Notes: generated from the letters alone by a model not told the origin. Positions 1 to 9,238 are shown, counted from the stretch's first letter. The stretch is DNA of 55,893 nt from Halomonadaceae bacterium T82-2 (GCA_001577635.1 LSBP01000025.1:1-55893); one strand, 5' to 3'. Made by a program: numbers and translations.

Positions 1-100
1 CCCGAAAAAAATTTCGGCGCCACGCCCCTCGCCCGAATCCGCCTGTCCACAGCCGCCTTCATGAACCGCCGACAACCGGGTGTGGATAAACTGAATAGAT
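1..100. other. left-edge non-coding stretch
   Basis: No credible coding frame is visible between the window edge and the tyrS terminator. A short inverted repeat (ccgaaa at 2-7, tttcgg at 12-17) is the only structure seen. In Pseudomonas the gene beyond tyrS is often an rRNA operon; whether that holds here lies outside the window. Confidence 0.4.
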
Positions 101-127
101 AAAAACGCCCGCCAAGAAGGCGGGCGT
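101..127 (-). terminator. rho-independent terminator of tyrS
   Basis: A perfect 9-bp stem (105-113 with 119-127) has a 5-nt loop. Read on the minus strand it is followed by a T-run (101-104 and beyond). It lies 30 bases after the tyrS stop, so it terminates tyrS. Confidence 0.85.
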
Positions 128-156
128 CACAGAACAGCGACAAGCGCAGAGTTCGA

Positions 157-1353
157 TCAGGTGAGTGTCACCCGTGCATAGCGCTTCTTGCCGGCCTGAA
201 TCACGTAGCTCTTGCCGATATCCAGCATGTGATCGCGGGCGACCACTTCACCATCGACCCGGACCCGACCGTTGCCGAGCATGTCCTTGGCCTGGGCGCT
301 GTTGTTGGTCAGGTTGGCGCGGTTGAGTACCGCAGCAATCGGTGCCTGCTCGCCCTCGAACTCGACCGTCACCTCGGGCATGTCCTCGGGGAGCTCGCCC
401 TCGGCCAGCTGGTTGCCGGCGCTGCGGTGCGCATTGGCGGCGGCTTCCTCGCCGTGGTAGCGGGCGATCAGTTCGCGCGCCAGCTCCATCTTGATGTCCC
501 GGGGGTTGGCGCCTTCGTCGATGCGCCGGCGCAGGTCCTCGATCGCCTCGTTGGACTTCAGCGACAGCAGCTCGAAGTAGCGCCACATCAGCGAATCGGG
601 CATCGAGACCAGCTTGTTGAACATCGTGCCCGGGGCTTCATCGAGCCCGACATAGTTGCCCAGCGACTTGGACATCTTCTGCACGCCGTCGAGCCCCTCG
701 AGCAGCGGCATGGTGATGACGACCTGCGGCGCCTGACCAAAGTGCTTCTGGATCTCGCGGCCCATCAGCAGGTTGAACTTCTGGTCGGTACCGCCCAGCT
801 CGACGTCGGCCTCCAGCGCCACCGAGTCGTAGCCCTGCACCAGCGGGTAGAGGAACTCGTGGATCGAGATCGACTGATTGGCCTTGTAGCGCTTCTCGAA
901 GTCGTCGCGCTCGAGCATGCGCGCCACCGTGGACTGGGCGGCCAGCTCGATCATGTCGGCGGCGGAGAGCTTGCTCATCCAGTCGGCATTGAAGGCGACG
1001 ATGGTCTTTTCCGGATCGAGCACCTTGAAAACCTGCTCGCGATAGGTCTTGGCGTTGGCCTTGACCTCTTCCTCGGTGAGCGGCTTGCGGGTGACGTTCT
1101 TGCCGGTGGGGTCACCGATACGCCCGGTGAAGTCGCCGATCAGGAAGATGACCTCGTGCCCCAGGTCCTGGAACTGGCGCATCTTGGTCAGCAGCACGCT
1201 GTGCCCGAGGTGCAGGTCCGGGGCGGTGGGGTCGAAACCGGCCTTGATACGCAGCTTGCGCCCGGAAGCGAGCTTCTCCTTCAGCTCGTCCTCGAGCAGG
1301 ATTTCATGAGCACCGCGCTTGAGCAGCGCCAGCGCATCGGCGACATCGGTCAT
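157..1353 (-). CDS. tyrS: tyrosyl-tRNA synthetase (TyrZ type)
   Basis: Cytoplasmic class I aminoacyl-tRNA synthetase that charges tRNA-Tyr with tyrosine. The class I signature HLGH is at about residues 48-51 and the KMSKS loop appears as KMSKSLGNY in the middle of the protein. The C-terminal 60 residues form an S4-like RNA-binding domain ([17 protein letters not shown]). At 398 residues it has the usual length for the family. The start was put at the ATG at 1353 because GGAG at 1363-1366 sits 9 nt upstream; an in-frame GTG at 1368 would overlap that ribosome site. It is transcribed divergently from anmK and ends in a strong terminator. The TyrZ-like assignment rests on overall resemblance to the Pseudomonas enzyme and is less certain than the function. 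Confidence 0.97.
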   Translation of the reverse strand: MTDVADALALLKRGAHEILLEDELKEKLASGRKLRIKAGFDPTAPDLHLGHSVLLTKMRQFQDLGHEVIFLIGDFTGRIGDPTGKNVTRKPLTEEEVKANAKTYREQVFKVLDPEKTIVAFNADWMSKLSAADMIELAAQSTVARMLERDDFEKRYKANQSISIHEFLYPLVQGYDSVALEADVELGGTDQKFNLLMGREIQKHFGQAPQVVITMPLLEGLDGVQKMSKSLGNYVGLDEAPGTMFNKLVSMPDSLMWRYFELLSLKSNEAIEDLRRRIDEGANPRDIKMELARELIARYHGEEAAANAHRSAGNQLAEGELPEDMPEVTVEFEGEQAPIAAVLNRANLTNNSAQAKDMLGNGRVRVDGEVVARDHMLDIGKSYVIQAGKKRYARVTLT

Positions 1354-1453
1354 CGTGCCCTTCTCCACAGCAAACGGTTGTCTGGATCAATGGCCGGGGA
1401 TGGTAGCATGTCTGGCACACGCGGTTGAGCGCATCCCACGGAAGGAGACCTCC

Positions 1454-2563
1454 ATGCCCCTGTTCGTCGGCCTGATGTCGGGCACCAGCCTGGACGGCAT
1501 CGATGCCGCCCTGGTCCGCTGCGGCGAGAGCCACCCCGAGCTGCTGGATGCCGTTGGCATGCCCATGCCGGAGACACTGCGCGCCGACCTGCTGGCCCTG
1601 TGCCAGGCCGACTCGGTGCGCTTCGCCGAGCTGGCCCGGGCGGAATCGGCCTTCTGCCGGCTGCAGGCCGAGGCGGTCCAGCAGCTGCTCGCGCGCAACC
1701 ATCTGGACGCCGACGCAATCGCCGCCATCGGCAGCCACGGCCAGACCATCGAGCACGCCCCGGACGGTGAGGCCCCGTATACCTGTCAGCTCGACAACCC
1801 CAGCCTGCTGGCCGAACTGACCGGCTGTGCAGTGGTGGGCGACTTCCGCCGCCGCGACCTGGCCGCCGGCGGTCAGGCCGCACCGCTGGCCCCGGCCTTT
1901 CATGCCGCGCTGTTCTCGGACAGCGACGAATGGCGAGCGGTGCTCAACCTGGGCGGCTTCGCCAACCTGACCCTGCTGCCGCCCGGCTCCCGCGCGATGC
2001 CGGTCACCGGCTTCGATACCGGACCGGCCAACACGCTGCTCGATGCCTGGTACGCCCGCCACCATGCAGACGGCCACCATGACCCCGCCGGTCGCTGGGC
2101 CGCCGGTGGCACGGTCGATGCCGCCCTGCTCGAGCGCTTGCTGGAGGACCCCTTCTTTGCCCGACGCCCGCCCAAGAGCACCGGCCGCGAATACTTCCAC
2201 CTCGCCTGGCTGGAGGCACACCTGAGCGGCCGCGAAGCGGCGCAGGACGTTCAGGCGACGCTCGCCGAACTGACCGCGAGGAGCATCGCGCTGGGCATTG
2301 CCCAGACGCTCGGCCCGGTGCCCGCCACCCTGATCCCCTGTGGCGGCGGCACGCACAATGCCGATCTGCTGCAACGCCTGGGCCGCCACCTGCCGACCCT
2401 GACGCTGGCAAGCTGCGAGATGTTCGGCTGGCATGCCGACTGGCTCGAGGCCGGCGCCTTCGCCTGGCTGGCTTGGCGGCGCCTTGCCGGCCTGCCCGGC
2501 AACCTGCCGGCCGTCACCGGCGCGGCGGGCGAGCGCGTGCTGGGCGGCCTCTACAGCCGCTGA
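1454..2563 (+). CDS. anmK: anhydro-N-acetylmuramic acid kinase
   Basis: Converts 1,6-anhydro-MurNAc from peptidoglycan turnover into MurNAc-6-phosphate, part of cytosolic cell-wall recycling. It begins MPLFVGLMSGTSLDGIDAAL, the N-terminal phosphate-binding motif of the ASKHA-type kinase. GSHGQTI, NLGGFANLT, GFDTGPANTLLDAW and CGGGTHN follow in the family order. At 369 residues it has normal length. The start at 1454 has an AAGGAG ribosome site 6-10 nt upstream; longer frames lack one. It diverges from tyrS with about 100 bases between, and ends 25 bases from the convergent pilU. In Pseudomonas a peptidase gene usually sits between anmK and tyrS; here it is absent. Confidence 0.95.
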   Translation: MPLFVGLMSGTSLDGIDAALVRCGESHPELLDAVGMPMPETLRADLLALCQADSVRFAELARAESAFCRLQAEAVQQLLARNHLDADAIAAIGSHGQTIEHAPDGEAPYTCQLDNPSLLAELTGCAVVGDFRRRDLAAGGQAAPLAPAFHAALFSDSDEWRAVLNLGGFANLTLLPPGSRAMPVTGFDTGPANTLLDAWYARHHADGHHDPAGRWAAGGTVDAALLERLLEDPFFARRPPKSTGREYFHLAWLEAHLSGREAAQDVQATLAELTARSIALGIAQTLGPVPATLIPCGGGTHNADLLQRLGRHLPTLTLASCEMFGWHADWLEAGAFAWLAWRRLAGLPGNLPAVTGAAGERVLGGLYSR

Positions 2564-2588
2564 GACGTCAGCGCCCCGGTGGCGACAC

Positions 2589-3734
2589 TCAGTAGTCGTC
2601 GCTGTCGCGCAGCGACAGCCGATCGGCGGCATCCAGCGCCTGCTCCACACCCTGGTGGGCGCCGTCACCGAACTTGATCATCATGCGCAGGTCGTTGGCC
2701 GACTCGGCATGGACCAGGGCCACATCCTCGCTGATGTCGCCCCGTCGATAGCACTCATAGAGCGCCTGGTCGAAGGTCTGCATGCCCAGCTCCCGCGAAC
2801 GCGCCATCAAGCCCTTGATCTCGCCCACCTCGCCCTTGCGGATCAGGTCGCCGATCAGCGGCGAGCGGCGCAGGATCTCGATCGCCGCCACGCGACCCCG
2901 GCCGTCCTGACGCGGCAGCAGCTGCTGGGCGACGATCGCCTGCAGGTTCAGCGACAGATCCAGCCAGACCTGCTCGTGGCGTTCGGCGGGAAAGAAGTGG
3001 ATGACGCGCTCGAGCGCCTGGTTGGCGTTGTTGGCGTGCAGGGTCGCCAGGCACAGGTGACCGGTCTCGGCGAAGGTCAGCGCCTGCTCCATGGTCTCGC
3101 GGGAGCGGATCTCGCCGATCATGATCACGTCCGGCGCCTGGCGCAGGGCGTTCTTCAGCGCCACCTCGAACGACTCGGTATCGATGCCCACCTCGCGCTG
3201 ATTGATGATCGCGCGGCGATGCGGATGGATGTATTCGATCGGGTCCTCGATGCACAGGATGTGGCCGCCGGCGCTGGCGTTGCGATACTGGATCATCGAC
3301 GCCAGGGTGGTGGACTTGCCGGTGCCGGTGCCGCCCACCACGAACACCAGCCCCCGCTTGAGCAGCGCCAGCTCGCCCAGTGCGTCCGGCAGGCCCAGCG
3401 CCGTCAGCGACGGAATGTCGAAGGCGATGCGGCGGATGACCATGGCCATCTGGCTGCGCTGATAGAAGGCGCTGACCCGAAAGCGCCCCTTGCCCTGCAG
3501 GCTCAGCGCGAAGTTGGCCTCGTGGTCGCGCTCGAAGCGCTCGGTCAGGCCCTGGGGCAGGGCCGCCATCACCAGCTGGCGAACTTGGGCGATCGACAGC
3601 GGCGTCTCGCCCAGCGCCACCAGCTGGCCGTCGATCTTCAGCGAGGCCGGCGCATTGGTGGAAATCAGCATGTCCGAGGCCTGCTTGTCGATCATCAGGT
3701 CCAGCAGCTGCTGCAGCCATTCACCGGGTGTCAT
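2589..3734 (-). CDS. pilU: type IV pilus retraction ATPase PilU
   Basis: Hexameric secretion-superfamily ATPase that assists PilT in pilus retraction at the inner face of the cytoplasmic membrane. The Walker A motif GGTGTGKST lies at residues 134-142. The Asp box and Walker B region reads DVIMIGEIRSRETME, and the His box region HLCLATLHANNANQ follows. Length 381 is typical of PilU. The start has AAGGAG 6 nt upstream. It follows pilT by 38 bases on the same strand, so the two are very probably co-transcribed. The extended N-terminus (GEWLQQLLDLMIDKQASDM) and the lack of an AIRNLIRE-like motif separate it from PilT. Confidence 0.95.
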   Translation of the reverse strand: MTPGEWLQQLLDLMIDKQASDMLISTNAPASLKIDGQLVALGETPLSIAQVRQLVMAALPQGLTERFERDHEANFALSLQGKGRFRVSAFYQRSQMAMVIRRIAFDIPSLTALGLPDALGELALLKRGLVFVVGGTGTGKSTTLASMIQYRNASAGGHILCIEDPIEYIHPHRRAIINQREVGIDTESFEVALKNALRQAPDVIMIGEIRSRETMEQALTFAETGHLCLATLHANNANQALERVIHFFPAERHEQVWLDLSLNLQAIVAQQLLPRQDGRGRVAAIEILRRSPLIGDLIRKGEVGEIKGLMARSRELGMQTFDQALYECYRRGDISEDVALVHAESANDLRMMIKFGDGAHQGVEQALDAADRLSLRDSDDY

Positions 3735-3772
3735 GCCGGTCTCCTTGTCGCGTCACCATGGTATTCATTGTT

Positions 3773-4813
3773 TCAGGAGGCCGCCGGCAGGCGTCCCTTG
3801 GCCTTGGCCTGGGCCTCCTCGCGGGACACCAGGTTCTGGTTGACCAGCCGGCTCAGCGCCATGTCCAGGGTCTGCATGCCCAGGTTGCCCCCGGTCTGGA
3901 TCGCCGAATAGATCTGCGCCACCTTGTCCTCGCGGATCAGGTTGCGCACCGCCGAGGTGGCCACCAGGATCTCGTGGGCGGCGACCCGTCCGCCCCCCTG
4001 GCGCTTGAGCAGGGCCTGTGACACCACCCCCTGCAGCGACTCGGAGAGCATCGAGCGCACCATCGCCTTCTCGTCGCCGGGAAAGACGTCGATGACCCGG
4101 TCGATGGTCTTGGCCGCCGAGGTGGTGTGCAGCGTGCCGAATACCAGATGTCCGGTCTCCGCCGCGGTCAGCGCCAGCCGTATGGTCTCCAGGTCACGCA
4201 GCTCGCCGACCAGGATCACGTCGGGGTCCTCGCGCAGCGCCGAGCGCAGCGCCTGGGAGAATCCCTGGGTGTGACGGTGCACCTCGCGCTGGTTGATCAG
4301 GCTGCGCTTGCTGACATGCACGAACTCGATCGGATCCTCGATCGTCAGGATATGATGGTGGCGTGTCTCGTTGATGTAGTCGACCATCGCCGCCAGCGTC
4401 GTCGACTTGCCCGAGCCGGTGGGCCCGGTCACCAGCACCAGCCCCCGCGGCATCCGCGCGAACTGGCGGAACACCTCGCCCAGCTCCAGGTCCTCGAGCG
4501 TCATCACCTGGCCGGGAATGGTGCGGAACACCGCCCCGGCACCGCGGCCCTGATTGAAGGCATTGACGCGAAAGCGCGCCACCCCGGGCACCTCGAAGGA
4601 GAAGTCGGTCTCAAGGTAGGCCTCGTAGTCGCGGCGCTGGCGATCGCCCATGATGTCGTAGATCATCCGGCGGACTTCGCTGTCCTCCATCGCCGGCACA
4701 TTGAGCCGGCGAATGTCACCGTCGACCCGGATCATCGGCGGCAGCCCGGCGGACAGGTGCAGGTCCGAGGCGTTCTGCTTTGCCGAGAATGCCAGTAGTT
4801 CGGTAATATCCAT
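3773..4813 (-). CDS. pilT: type IV pilus twitching motility ATPase PilT
   Basis: Retraction motor for type IV pili; it depolymerises pilin into the inner membrane and powers twitching, adhesion and DNA uptake. Residues 130-138 are the Walker A GPTGSGKST. The Walker B region reads DPDVILVGELRDLETIR, and the C-terminal AVRNLIRE is the retraction-specific AIRNLIRE motif with one conservative change. Length 346 matches the family. It is divergent from yggS across only 47 bases, an arrangement conserved in Pseudomonas, so the two promoters must overlap. No pilin assembly genes are in this window. Confidence 0.97.
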   Translation of the reverse strand: MDITELLAFSAKQNASDLHLSAGLPPMIRVDGDIRRLNVPAMEDSEVRRMIYDIMGDRQRRDYEAYLETDFSFEVPGVARFRVNAFNQGRGAGAVFRTIPGQVMTLEDLELGEVFRQFARMPRGLVLVTGPTGSGKSTTLAAMVDYINETRHHHILTIEDPIEFVHVSKRSLINQREVHRHTQGFSQALRSALREDPDVILVGELRDLETIRLALTAAETGHLVFGTLHTTSAAKTIDRVIDVFPGDEKAMVRSMLSESLQGVVSQALLKRQGGGRVAAHEILVATSAVRNLIREDKVAQIYSAIQTGGNLGMQTLDMALSRLVNQNLVSREEAQAKAKGRLPAAS

Positions 4814-4860
4814 TCACTTCCCCTGCTCGTGTTGCTGTCGTTATTCGGATAGAGGCCAGT

Positions 4861-5568
4861 ATGCCAGACGCTCAGGTCAGCGAAGCCCTCCTGCGCGCCC
4901 GCCGGCGCCTGGACGCGGCTCTTCGGCAGTCCGGCCGCCGTGCCGACGCCACCCGCCTGCTGGCGGTCAGCAAGACCCAGCCGGCCGAACGCCTCCGCGA
5001 GGCCTACCGGGCCGGGCAGCGCGACTTCGGCGAAAACTACCTGCAGGAAGCCCTCGACAAGCAGGCCGCGCTCGCCGAGCTGGAAGATATCGTCTGGCAT
5101 TTCATCGGCCCGCTGCAATCCAACAAGACCCGCGAGGTGGCCGAGCATTTCCGCTGGGTGCACAGCGTCGACCGGCTCAAGATCGCCCGCCGCCTCTCGG
5201 CCCAGCGCCCCGCCGAACTCGGCCCGCTGGAGATCTGCCTGCAGGTCAATGTCAGCGGCGAGGCCAGCAAGTCGGGCGTGCCGCCCGAGGCGCTCGAGGC
5301 ACTGGCCCTCGAGGTCGCCGGCCTGCCCAATCTGCGCCTGCGCGGGCTGATGGCGATTCCCGCCCCGGCCGAGACCCTGGACGCCCAGCGCCGGCCCTTC
5401 GCCCAGCTGCGCGAGTGCCTGGAACGCCTCAACACGGCGCACCCCGAACTGGCCCTGGACACCCTGTCGATGGGCATGAGCGGCGACCTGGAAGCCGCGG
5501 TGCAGGAAGGCGCCACCTGGGTGCGGCTGGGCACCGCCATCTTCGGGGCCCGGCCTCCGCGCCCCTGA
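4861..5568 (+). CDS. yggS: PLP homeostasis protein, YggS/PROSC family
   Basis: Binds pyridoxal 5'-phosphate and controls its free level; no catalytic reaction is established for the family. The PLP-binding lysine is K38 in LLAVSKTQP. The fold-type III barrel motifs DFGENYLQEA, WHFIGPLQSNK, LQVNVSGEASKSG and LSMGMSGDLEAA are all present. Length 235 is typical. A GAGG sequence at about 4853 is the ribosome site. It is the first gene of a yggS-proC-yggT run (29-nt and 13-nt gaps), which is the usual neighbourhood. Confidence 0.95.
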   Translation: MPDAQVSEALLRARRRLDAALRQSGRRADATRLLAVSKTQPAERLREAYRAGQRDFGENYLQEALDKQAALAELEDIVWHFIGPLQSNKTREVAEHFRWVHSVDRLKIARRLSAQRPAELGPLEICLQVNVSGEASKSGVPPEALEALALEVAGLPNLRLRGLMAIPAPAETLDAQRRPFAQLRECLERLNTAHPELALDTLSMGMSGDLEAAVQEGATWVRLGTAIFGARPPRP

Positions 5569-5596
5569 CCACTCACGCTTCTCAGAGGAGCTTCGC

Positions 5597-6433
5597 ATGG
5601 CAAGCCAAGTCACCTTCATCGGCGCCGGCAACATGGCCAGCGCTATCTTCGGCGGCATGATCGACAACGGCTATCCGGCCGCGGCGATCACCGCCACCAG
5701 TCCCGACCCCGAGCGGCTGGCGGCCCTCGCCGCCGAGCGTGGCATCCACACCACCGATGACAACGCCGCGGCTGTCGCCGAGGCCGACGTGGTGGTACTG
5801 GCGGTCAAGCCCCAGATCATGCGCGAGGTCTGCGAAGGCCTGCGCGACGCCGTGCAGGCGCGTCGTCCGCTGATCGTCTCGGTGGCCGCCGGCCTCACCG
5901 CCGAAACGCTGGACACCTGGCTCGGCGGCGATCTGGCAGTGGTACGCTGCATGCCCAATACGCCGTCGCTGGTGGGTGCCGGCGCCAGCGGGCTCTACGC
6001 CAACGCCCGGGTCAGCGACGAACAGCGCGAGCTCGCCACCACCCTGCTGGAGGCCGTGGGCCTCGTCGAGTGGGTCGATGACGAAGCGCTGCTCGAGGCC
6101 GTCACCGCGGTCTCCGGCAGCGGCCCGGCCTACTTCTTCCTGGTCTTCGAGGCCCTCGAGGAAGCCGGCGTGCGCCTCGGTCTGCCCGCCGCCACGGCGC
6201 GCCGGCTGGCCTTGCAGACCGGCCTGGGGGCGGCGACGATGGCGCAACGCAGCGAGCACGACCCCGCGCAGCTGCGCCGCAACGTGATGTCGCCGGGCGG
6301 CACCACCGAACGCGCCATTCACAGCCTCGAGGAAGGCGGGCTGCGCGCGCTGTTCGCCGAGGCGACCGAAGCCTGCGCCGCCCGCGCCCGCGAGATGGCC
6401 GCCGAACTCGGCGAGTCGACGCCGAACCGATAA
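5597..6433 (+). CDS. proC: pyrroline-5-carboxylate reductase
   Basis: Last step of proline synthesis: reduces 1-pyrroline-5-carboxylate with NAD(P)H. The N-terminal Rossmann motif FIGAGNMASAIFGGM starts at residue 7. The C-terminal dimerisation domain carries VSGSGPAYFF and the ending MSPGGTTERAIHSLEEGGLR. Length 278 is normal. The ribosome site GAGGAG is 6 nt before the ATG. It lies between yggS and yggT, probably in one operon. Proline supply is relevant to osmotic stress in halophiles, but nothing here shows special regulation. Confidence 0.97.
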   Translation: MASQVTFIGAGNMASAIFGGMIDNGYPAAAITATSPDPERLAALAAERGIHTTDDNAAAVAEADVVVLAVKPQIMREVCEGLRDAVQARRPLIVSVAAGLTAETLDTWLGGDLAVVRCMPNTPSLVGAGASGLYANARVSDEQRELATTLLEAVGLVEWVDDEALLEAVTAVSGSGPAYFFLVFEALEEAGVRLGLPAATARRLALQTGLGAATMAQRSEHDPAQLRRNVMSPGGTTERAIHSLEEGGLRALFAEATEACAARAREMAAELGESTPNR

Positions 6434-6445
6434 CGGAGGGAGTCC

Positions 6446-7036
6446 ATGGGAAGTCAACTGGGAAGCGCCGGCCTGATGCTGGTCAACACCCTGATCAACA
6501 TCTACCTGTTCCTGCTGATGCTGCGCTTCCTGCTGCAGGCATCGCGTGCCGACTACTACAACCCGATCAGCCAATCGGTGGTCAAGGTGACCCAACCGGT
6601 GGTCAAGCCGCTGCAGGGTTTCCTGCGGCCCATGGGTCGCGTCGACCTGGCCACCCTGGCGGCCGGCTTCATCATCAAGGCGCTGAGCATCATCCTGATC
6701 ATGCAGGTGGCGATCGGCGGCATCCCCTCCTTCGGCGGCATCGCCATCGCCTCGGTGGCGGCGCTGGCCAGTGCGATCCTCAAGATCTACTTCTTCGCCC
6801 TGATCGGCATGATCATCCTCAGCTGGGTGGCGCCGCATGCCAGTCACCCGGGGGCGATCCTGATCATGCAGCTGGTCGAGCCGATCATGGCCCCGGTGCG
6901 CCGCGTGATACCGCCGCTGGGCATGATCGACCTGTCGCCGATCGTGGTGTTCATCGCCATCAACCTGATCGACAGCGTCCTGGTCGGCTCGCTGACCCGC
7001 GCCGCCGGTATCGCCGGCGCCCTGGTCGGCCTCTGA
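6446..7036 (+). CDS. yggT: YggT family membrane protein
   Basis: Integral inner-membrane protein with two tandem YGGT repeats. Hydrophobic segments are visible near residues 10-30, 65-90, 105-130 and 165-190. Each repeat has the pattern of a leading helix, a polar linker ending in P-hydrophobic-P (TQPVVKPLQGFLRP; VEPIMAPVRRVIPP) and a second helix. Length 196 is usual for the proteobacterial two-repeat form. The molecular role is unclear; links to osmotic tolerance and cell division have been proposed for relatives. A GGAG ribosome site and 13-nt spacing put it in the proC operon. Confidence 0.9.
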   Translation: MGSQLGSAGLMLVNTLINIYLFLLMLRFLLQASRADYYNPISQSVVKVTQPVVKPLQGFLRPMGRVDLATLAAGFIIKALSIILIMQVAIGGIPSFGGIAIASVAALASAILKIYFFALIGMIILSWVAPHASHPGAILIMQLVEPIMAPVRRVIPPLGMIDLSPIVVFIAINLIDSVLVGSLTRAAGIAGALVGL

Positions 7037-7078
7037 GCGGCGGCCCGGCGATCGACAACACCGATAACGAAGCAAGAC

Positions 7079-7100
7079 ACAGGGCCCGACCGGGCCCTGT
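7079..7100 (+). terminator. hairpin between yggT and metX
   Basis: A perfect 9-bp stem (7079-7087 with 7092-7100) closes a GACC loop 42 bases after the yggT stop. There is no T-run on either strand, so this may be a weak terminator, an mRNA-end stabiliser or a regulatory leader for metX. Confidence 0.5.
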
Positions 7101-7123
7101 CACGAACTGGACACGGACCCCTC

Positions 7124-8284
7124 ATGCCCGAAACGCTCCCCGCCGATTCGGTCGGTCTGGTGACGCCGCAGCAGGCCCGCTTCGACGAGCCACTGCCGCT
7201 GGCCTGCGGCAAGACCCTGCCGGCCTATGAGCTGGTCTACGAGACCTACGGCGAGCTCAATGCCGAGCGCAGCAACGCCGTGCTGATCTGCCACGCCCTG
7301 TCGGGCCACCATCACGCCGCCGGCTACCACAGCCCGGACGACCGCAAGCCCGGCTGGTGGGACGCCCACATCGGCCCCGGCAAGGCCATCGACACCAACC
7401 GCTTCTTCGTGGTGTCCCTGAACAACCTGGGGGGCTGCCACGGCAGCACCGGCCCCTGCCACATCAACCCCGAGACCGGTCGTCTGTGGGGGCCGGAGTT
7501 CCCGGTGATGACCGTCGGCGACTGGGTCGACAGCCAGGTCCGGCTCGCCGACCGGCTGGGCATCGAGCGCTTCGCCGCCGTGGTCGGCGGCAGCCTGGGC
7601 GGCATGCAGGTACTGCAGTGGGCGATGCGCTACCCGGAGCGCATCGCCAACGCCGTGGTGATCGCCGCCACGCCGCGGCTGACCGCGCAGAACATCGCCT
7701 TCAACGAGGTCGCCCGCCAGGCGATCCGCTCCGACCCCGACTTCCACGACGGCTGGTACGCGGCGCACGATACCGTGCCCAAGCGCGGCCTCAAGCTGGC
7801 GCGCATGGTCGGCCACATCACCTACCTGTCCGAGCACTCGATGGGCGCCAAGTTCGGCCGCGACCTGCGCAGCGACGAGCTCAACTTCGGCTATGACGTG
7901 GAGTTCCAGGTCGAGTCCTACCTGCGCTATCAGGGCGACGCCTTCTCCACCGCCTTCGACGCCAACACCTACCTGCTGATGACCAAGGCGCTGGACTACT
8001 TCGACCCGGCGGCCGACCATCAGGGCGACCTGGCCGCCGCCCTGGCGCCGGCCTCCTGCCGTTTCCTGGTGGTCAGCTTCTCCACCGACTGGCGCTTCAC
8101 GCCGGAACGCTCGCGGGAGCTGGTCGATGCGCTGATGCGCGCCCGCAAGCCGGTCAGCTACGCGGCCATCGACTCCCCCCACGGCCACGATGCCTTCCTG
8201 CTCCCGGACCCGCGCTATGGCGCCGTGTTCGGCGGCTTCATGAAGCGCGTGGCCCGCGACCTCGGCCTGGAGGAGCGTCACTGA
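7124..8284 (+). CDS. metX: homoserine O-acyltransferase MetX
   Basis: Alpha/beta-hydrolase enzyme that activates homoserine with an acyl-CoA as the first committed step of methionine synthesis. The nucleophile is S157 in [10 protein letters not shown]. The catalytic Asp and His lie near the C-terminus ([12 protein letters not shown] and [13 protein letters not shown]). The oxyanion-region motif [12 protein letters not shown] resembles the succinyl-specific enzymes of Pseudomonas. Acetyl versus succinyl preference cannot be settled from sequence by eye. Length 386 is normal. The ribosome site is weak. The stop overlaps the metW start by one base, so the two are translationally coupled. Confidence 0.93.
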   Translation: MPETLPADSVGLVTPQQARFDEPLPLACGKTLPAYELVYETYGELNAERSNAVLICHALSGHHHAAGYHSPDDRKPGWWDAHIGPGKAIDTNRFFVVSLNNLGGCHGSTGPCHINPETGRLWGPEFPVMTVGDWVDSQVRLADRLGIERFAAVVGGSLGGMQVLQWAMRYPERIANAVVIAATPRLTAQNIAFNEVARQAIRSDPDFHDGWYAAHDTVPKRGLKLARMVGHITYLSEHSMGAKFGRDLRSDELNFGYDVEFQVESYLRYQGDAFSTAFDANTYLLMTKALDYFDPAADHQGDLAAALAPASCRFLVVSFSTDWRFTPERSRELVDALMRARKPVSYAAIDSPHGHDAFLLPDPRYGAVFGGFMKRVARDLGLEERH

Positions 8285-8895
8285 TGCGTCCCGACCTGAC
8301 ACTGATCCACCGCTGGGTGCCCGAGGGCGCCCAGGTCCTCGACCTGGCCTGCGGCGACGGCACCCTGCTCGACGCCCTGGCTCGCGACAAGGGCGTCACC
8401 GGCTACGGCCTCGAGATCGACCCCGACGGCATCACCGCCTGCCTGGAACGCGGCGTCAACGTCATCGAGCAGGACCTCGACCAGGGCCTGGCCAACTTCG
8501 ACGACGACGCCTGCGACCTGGTGATCATGACCCAGGCCCTGCAGGCCCTGCGCCGCCCCGACCGGATGCTTGACGAGATGCTGCGGGTGGCCAGCGAGGC
8601 GATCATCACCTTCCCCAACTTCGCCTACTGGCGTCATCGCCTGTACCTGGGCTTCAAGGGCTTCATGCCGGTGTCGCGCTCGCTGCCCTACGCCTGGTAC
8701 GACACGCCCAACATCCACCTGTCCACCTTCAACGACTTCGAGCGCCTGTGCACCGACAAGGGACTGGTGATCACCGACCGCGCGGTGGGCCGGGGCGACC
8801 ATGAAAGCCACTGGTCCAGCCGGCTGTGGCCCAACCTGTTCGGCGAGATCGCCATCTTTCGGGTCGGCCGCGGCGAGGCGCGCCGTCGTGGCTGA
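8284..8895 (+). CDS. metW: methionine biosynthesis protein MetW
   Basis: Class I SAM-fold protein required together with MetX for homoserine acylation in many proteobacteria. It probably acts as a MetX partner rather than as a proven methyltransferase. The SAM-binding glycine motif VLDLACGDGTLLDALA is at residues 19-34. LVIMTQALQALRRPDRMLDEMLRV and ITFPNFAYWRHRL follow, both typical of MetW. Length 203 is normal. The start is fused to the metX stop (TGATG) and the end overlaps the downstream Rieske gene by 8 nt, so three genes appear coupled. Confidence 0.95.
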   Translation: MRPDLTLIHRWVPEGAQVLDLACGDGTLLDALARDKGVTGYGLEIDPDGITACLERGVNVIEQDLDQGLANFDDDACDLVIMTQALQALRRPDRMLDEMLRVASEAIITFPNFAYWRHRLYLGFKGFMPVSRSLPYAWYDTPNIHLSTFNDFERLCTDKGLVITDRAVGRGDHESHWSSRLWPNLFGEIAIFRVGRGEARRRG

Positions 8896-9238
8896 AAGCC
8901 CCGCGCCGGGCAGCGCCCTCCTGGCCCGGCCGGGCGACTTCGCGGCCGACGGCACGGCGAGCGCGGCGCTGCCCGATGGCGGGCGGGTGCTGCTGGTTCA
9001 CGACGGCGATCACGTGCGCGCCTACCGCGACCACTGCCCGCATCGCGCCGGTTCGCTGGGCGACGCCGCCGGTCGCTTCCTCGATGCCGGCAGCGCACTG
9101 CTGCGCTGCGACCGCCACGGCGCGCTGTTCCTGCCCGCCAGCGGCGAGTGCCTGGCCGGCCCCTGCCAGGGCAAGCGCCTGACGCCGGTGCCGGTGTCAG
9201 TCGACGACGCCGGCGTCGTGCACCTGGCGATGCAGTGA
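8888..9238 (+). CDS. small Rieske [2Fe-2S] ferredoxin-like protein
   Basis: A stand-alone Rieske domain of 116 residues. The two cluster-binding motifs are CPH (in DHCPHRAGSL) and CDRH (in RCDRHGALF), spaced as in Rieske ferredoxins. No transmembrane segment or oxygenase domain is present, so it is probably a soluble electron carrier or redox sensor. The start is placed at the GTG at 8888, with GAGG at 8875-8878, giving an 8-nt overlap with metW. Its last 42 bases overlap the end of the opposite-strand sfsA. Partner and pathway are unknown; coupling to metW is the only contextual clue. Confidence 0.85.
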   Translation: MAESPAPGSALLARPGDFAADGTASAALPDGGRVLLVHDGDHVRAYRDHCPHRAGSLGDAAGRFLDAGSALLRCDRHGALFLPASGECLAGPCQGKRLTPVPVSVDDAGVVHLAMQ

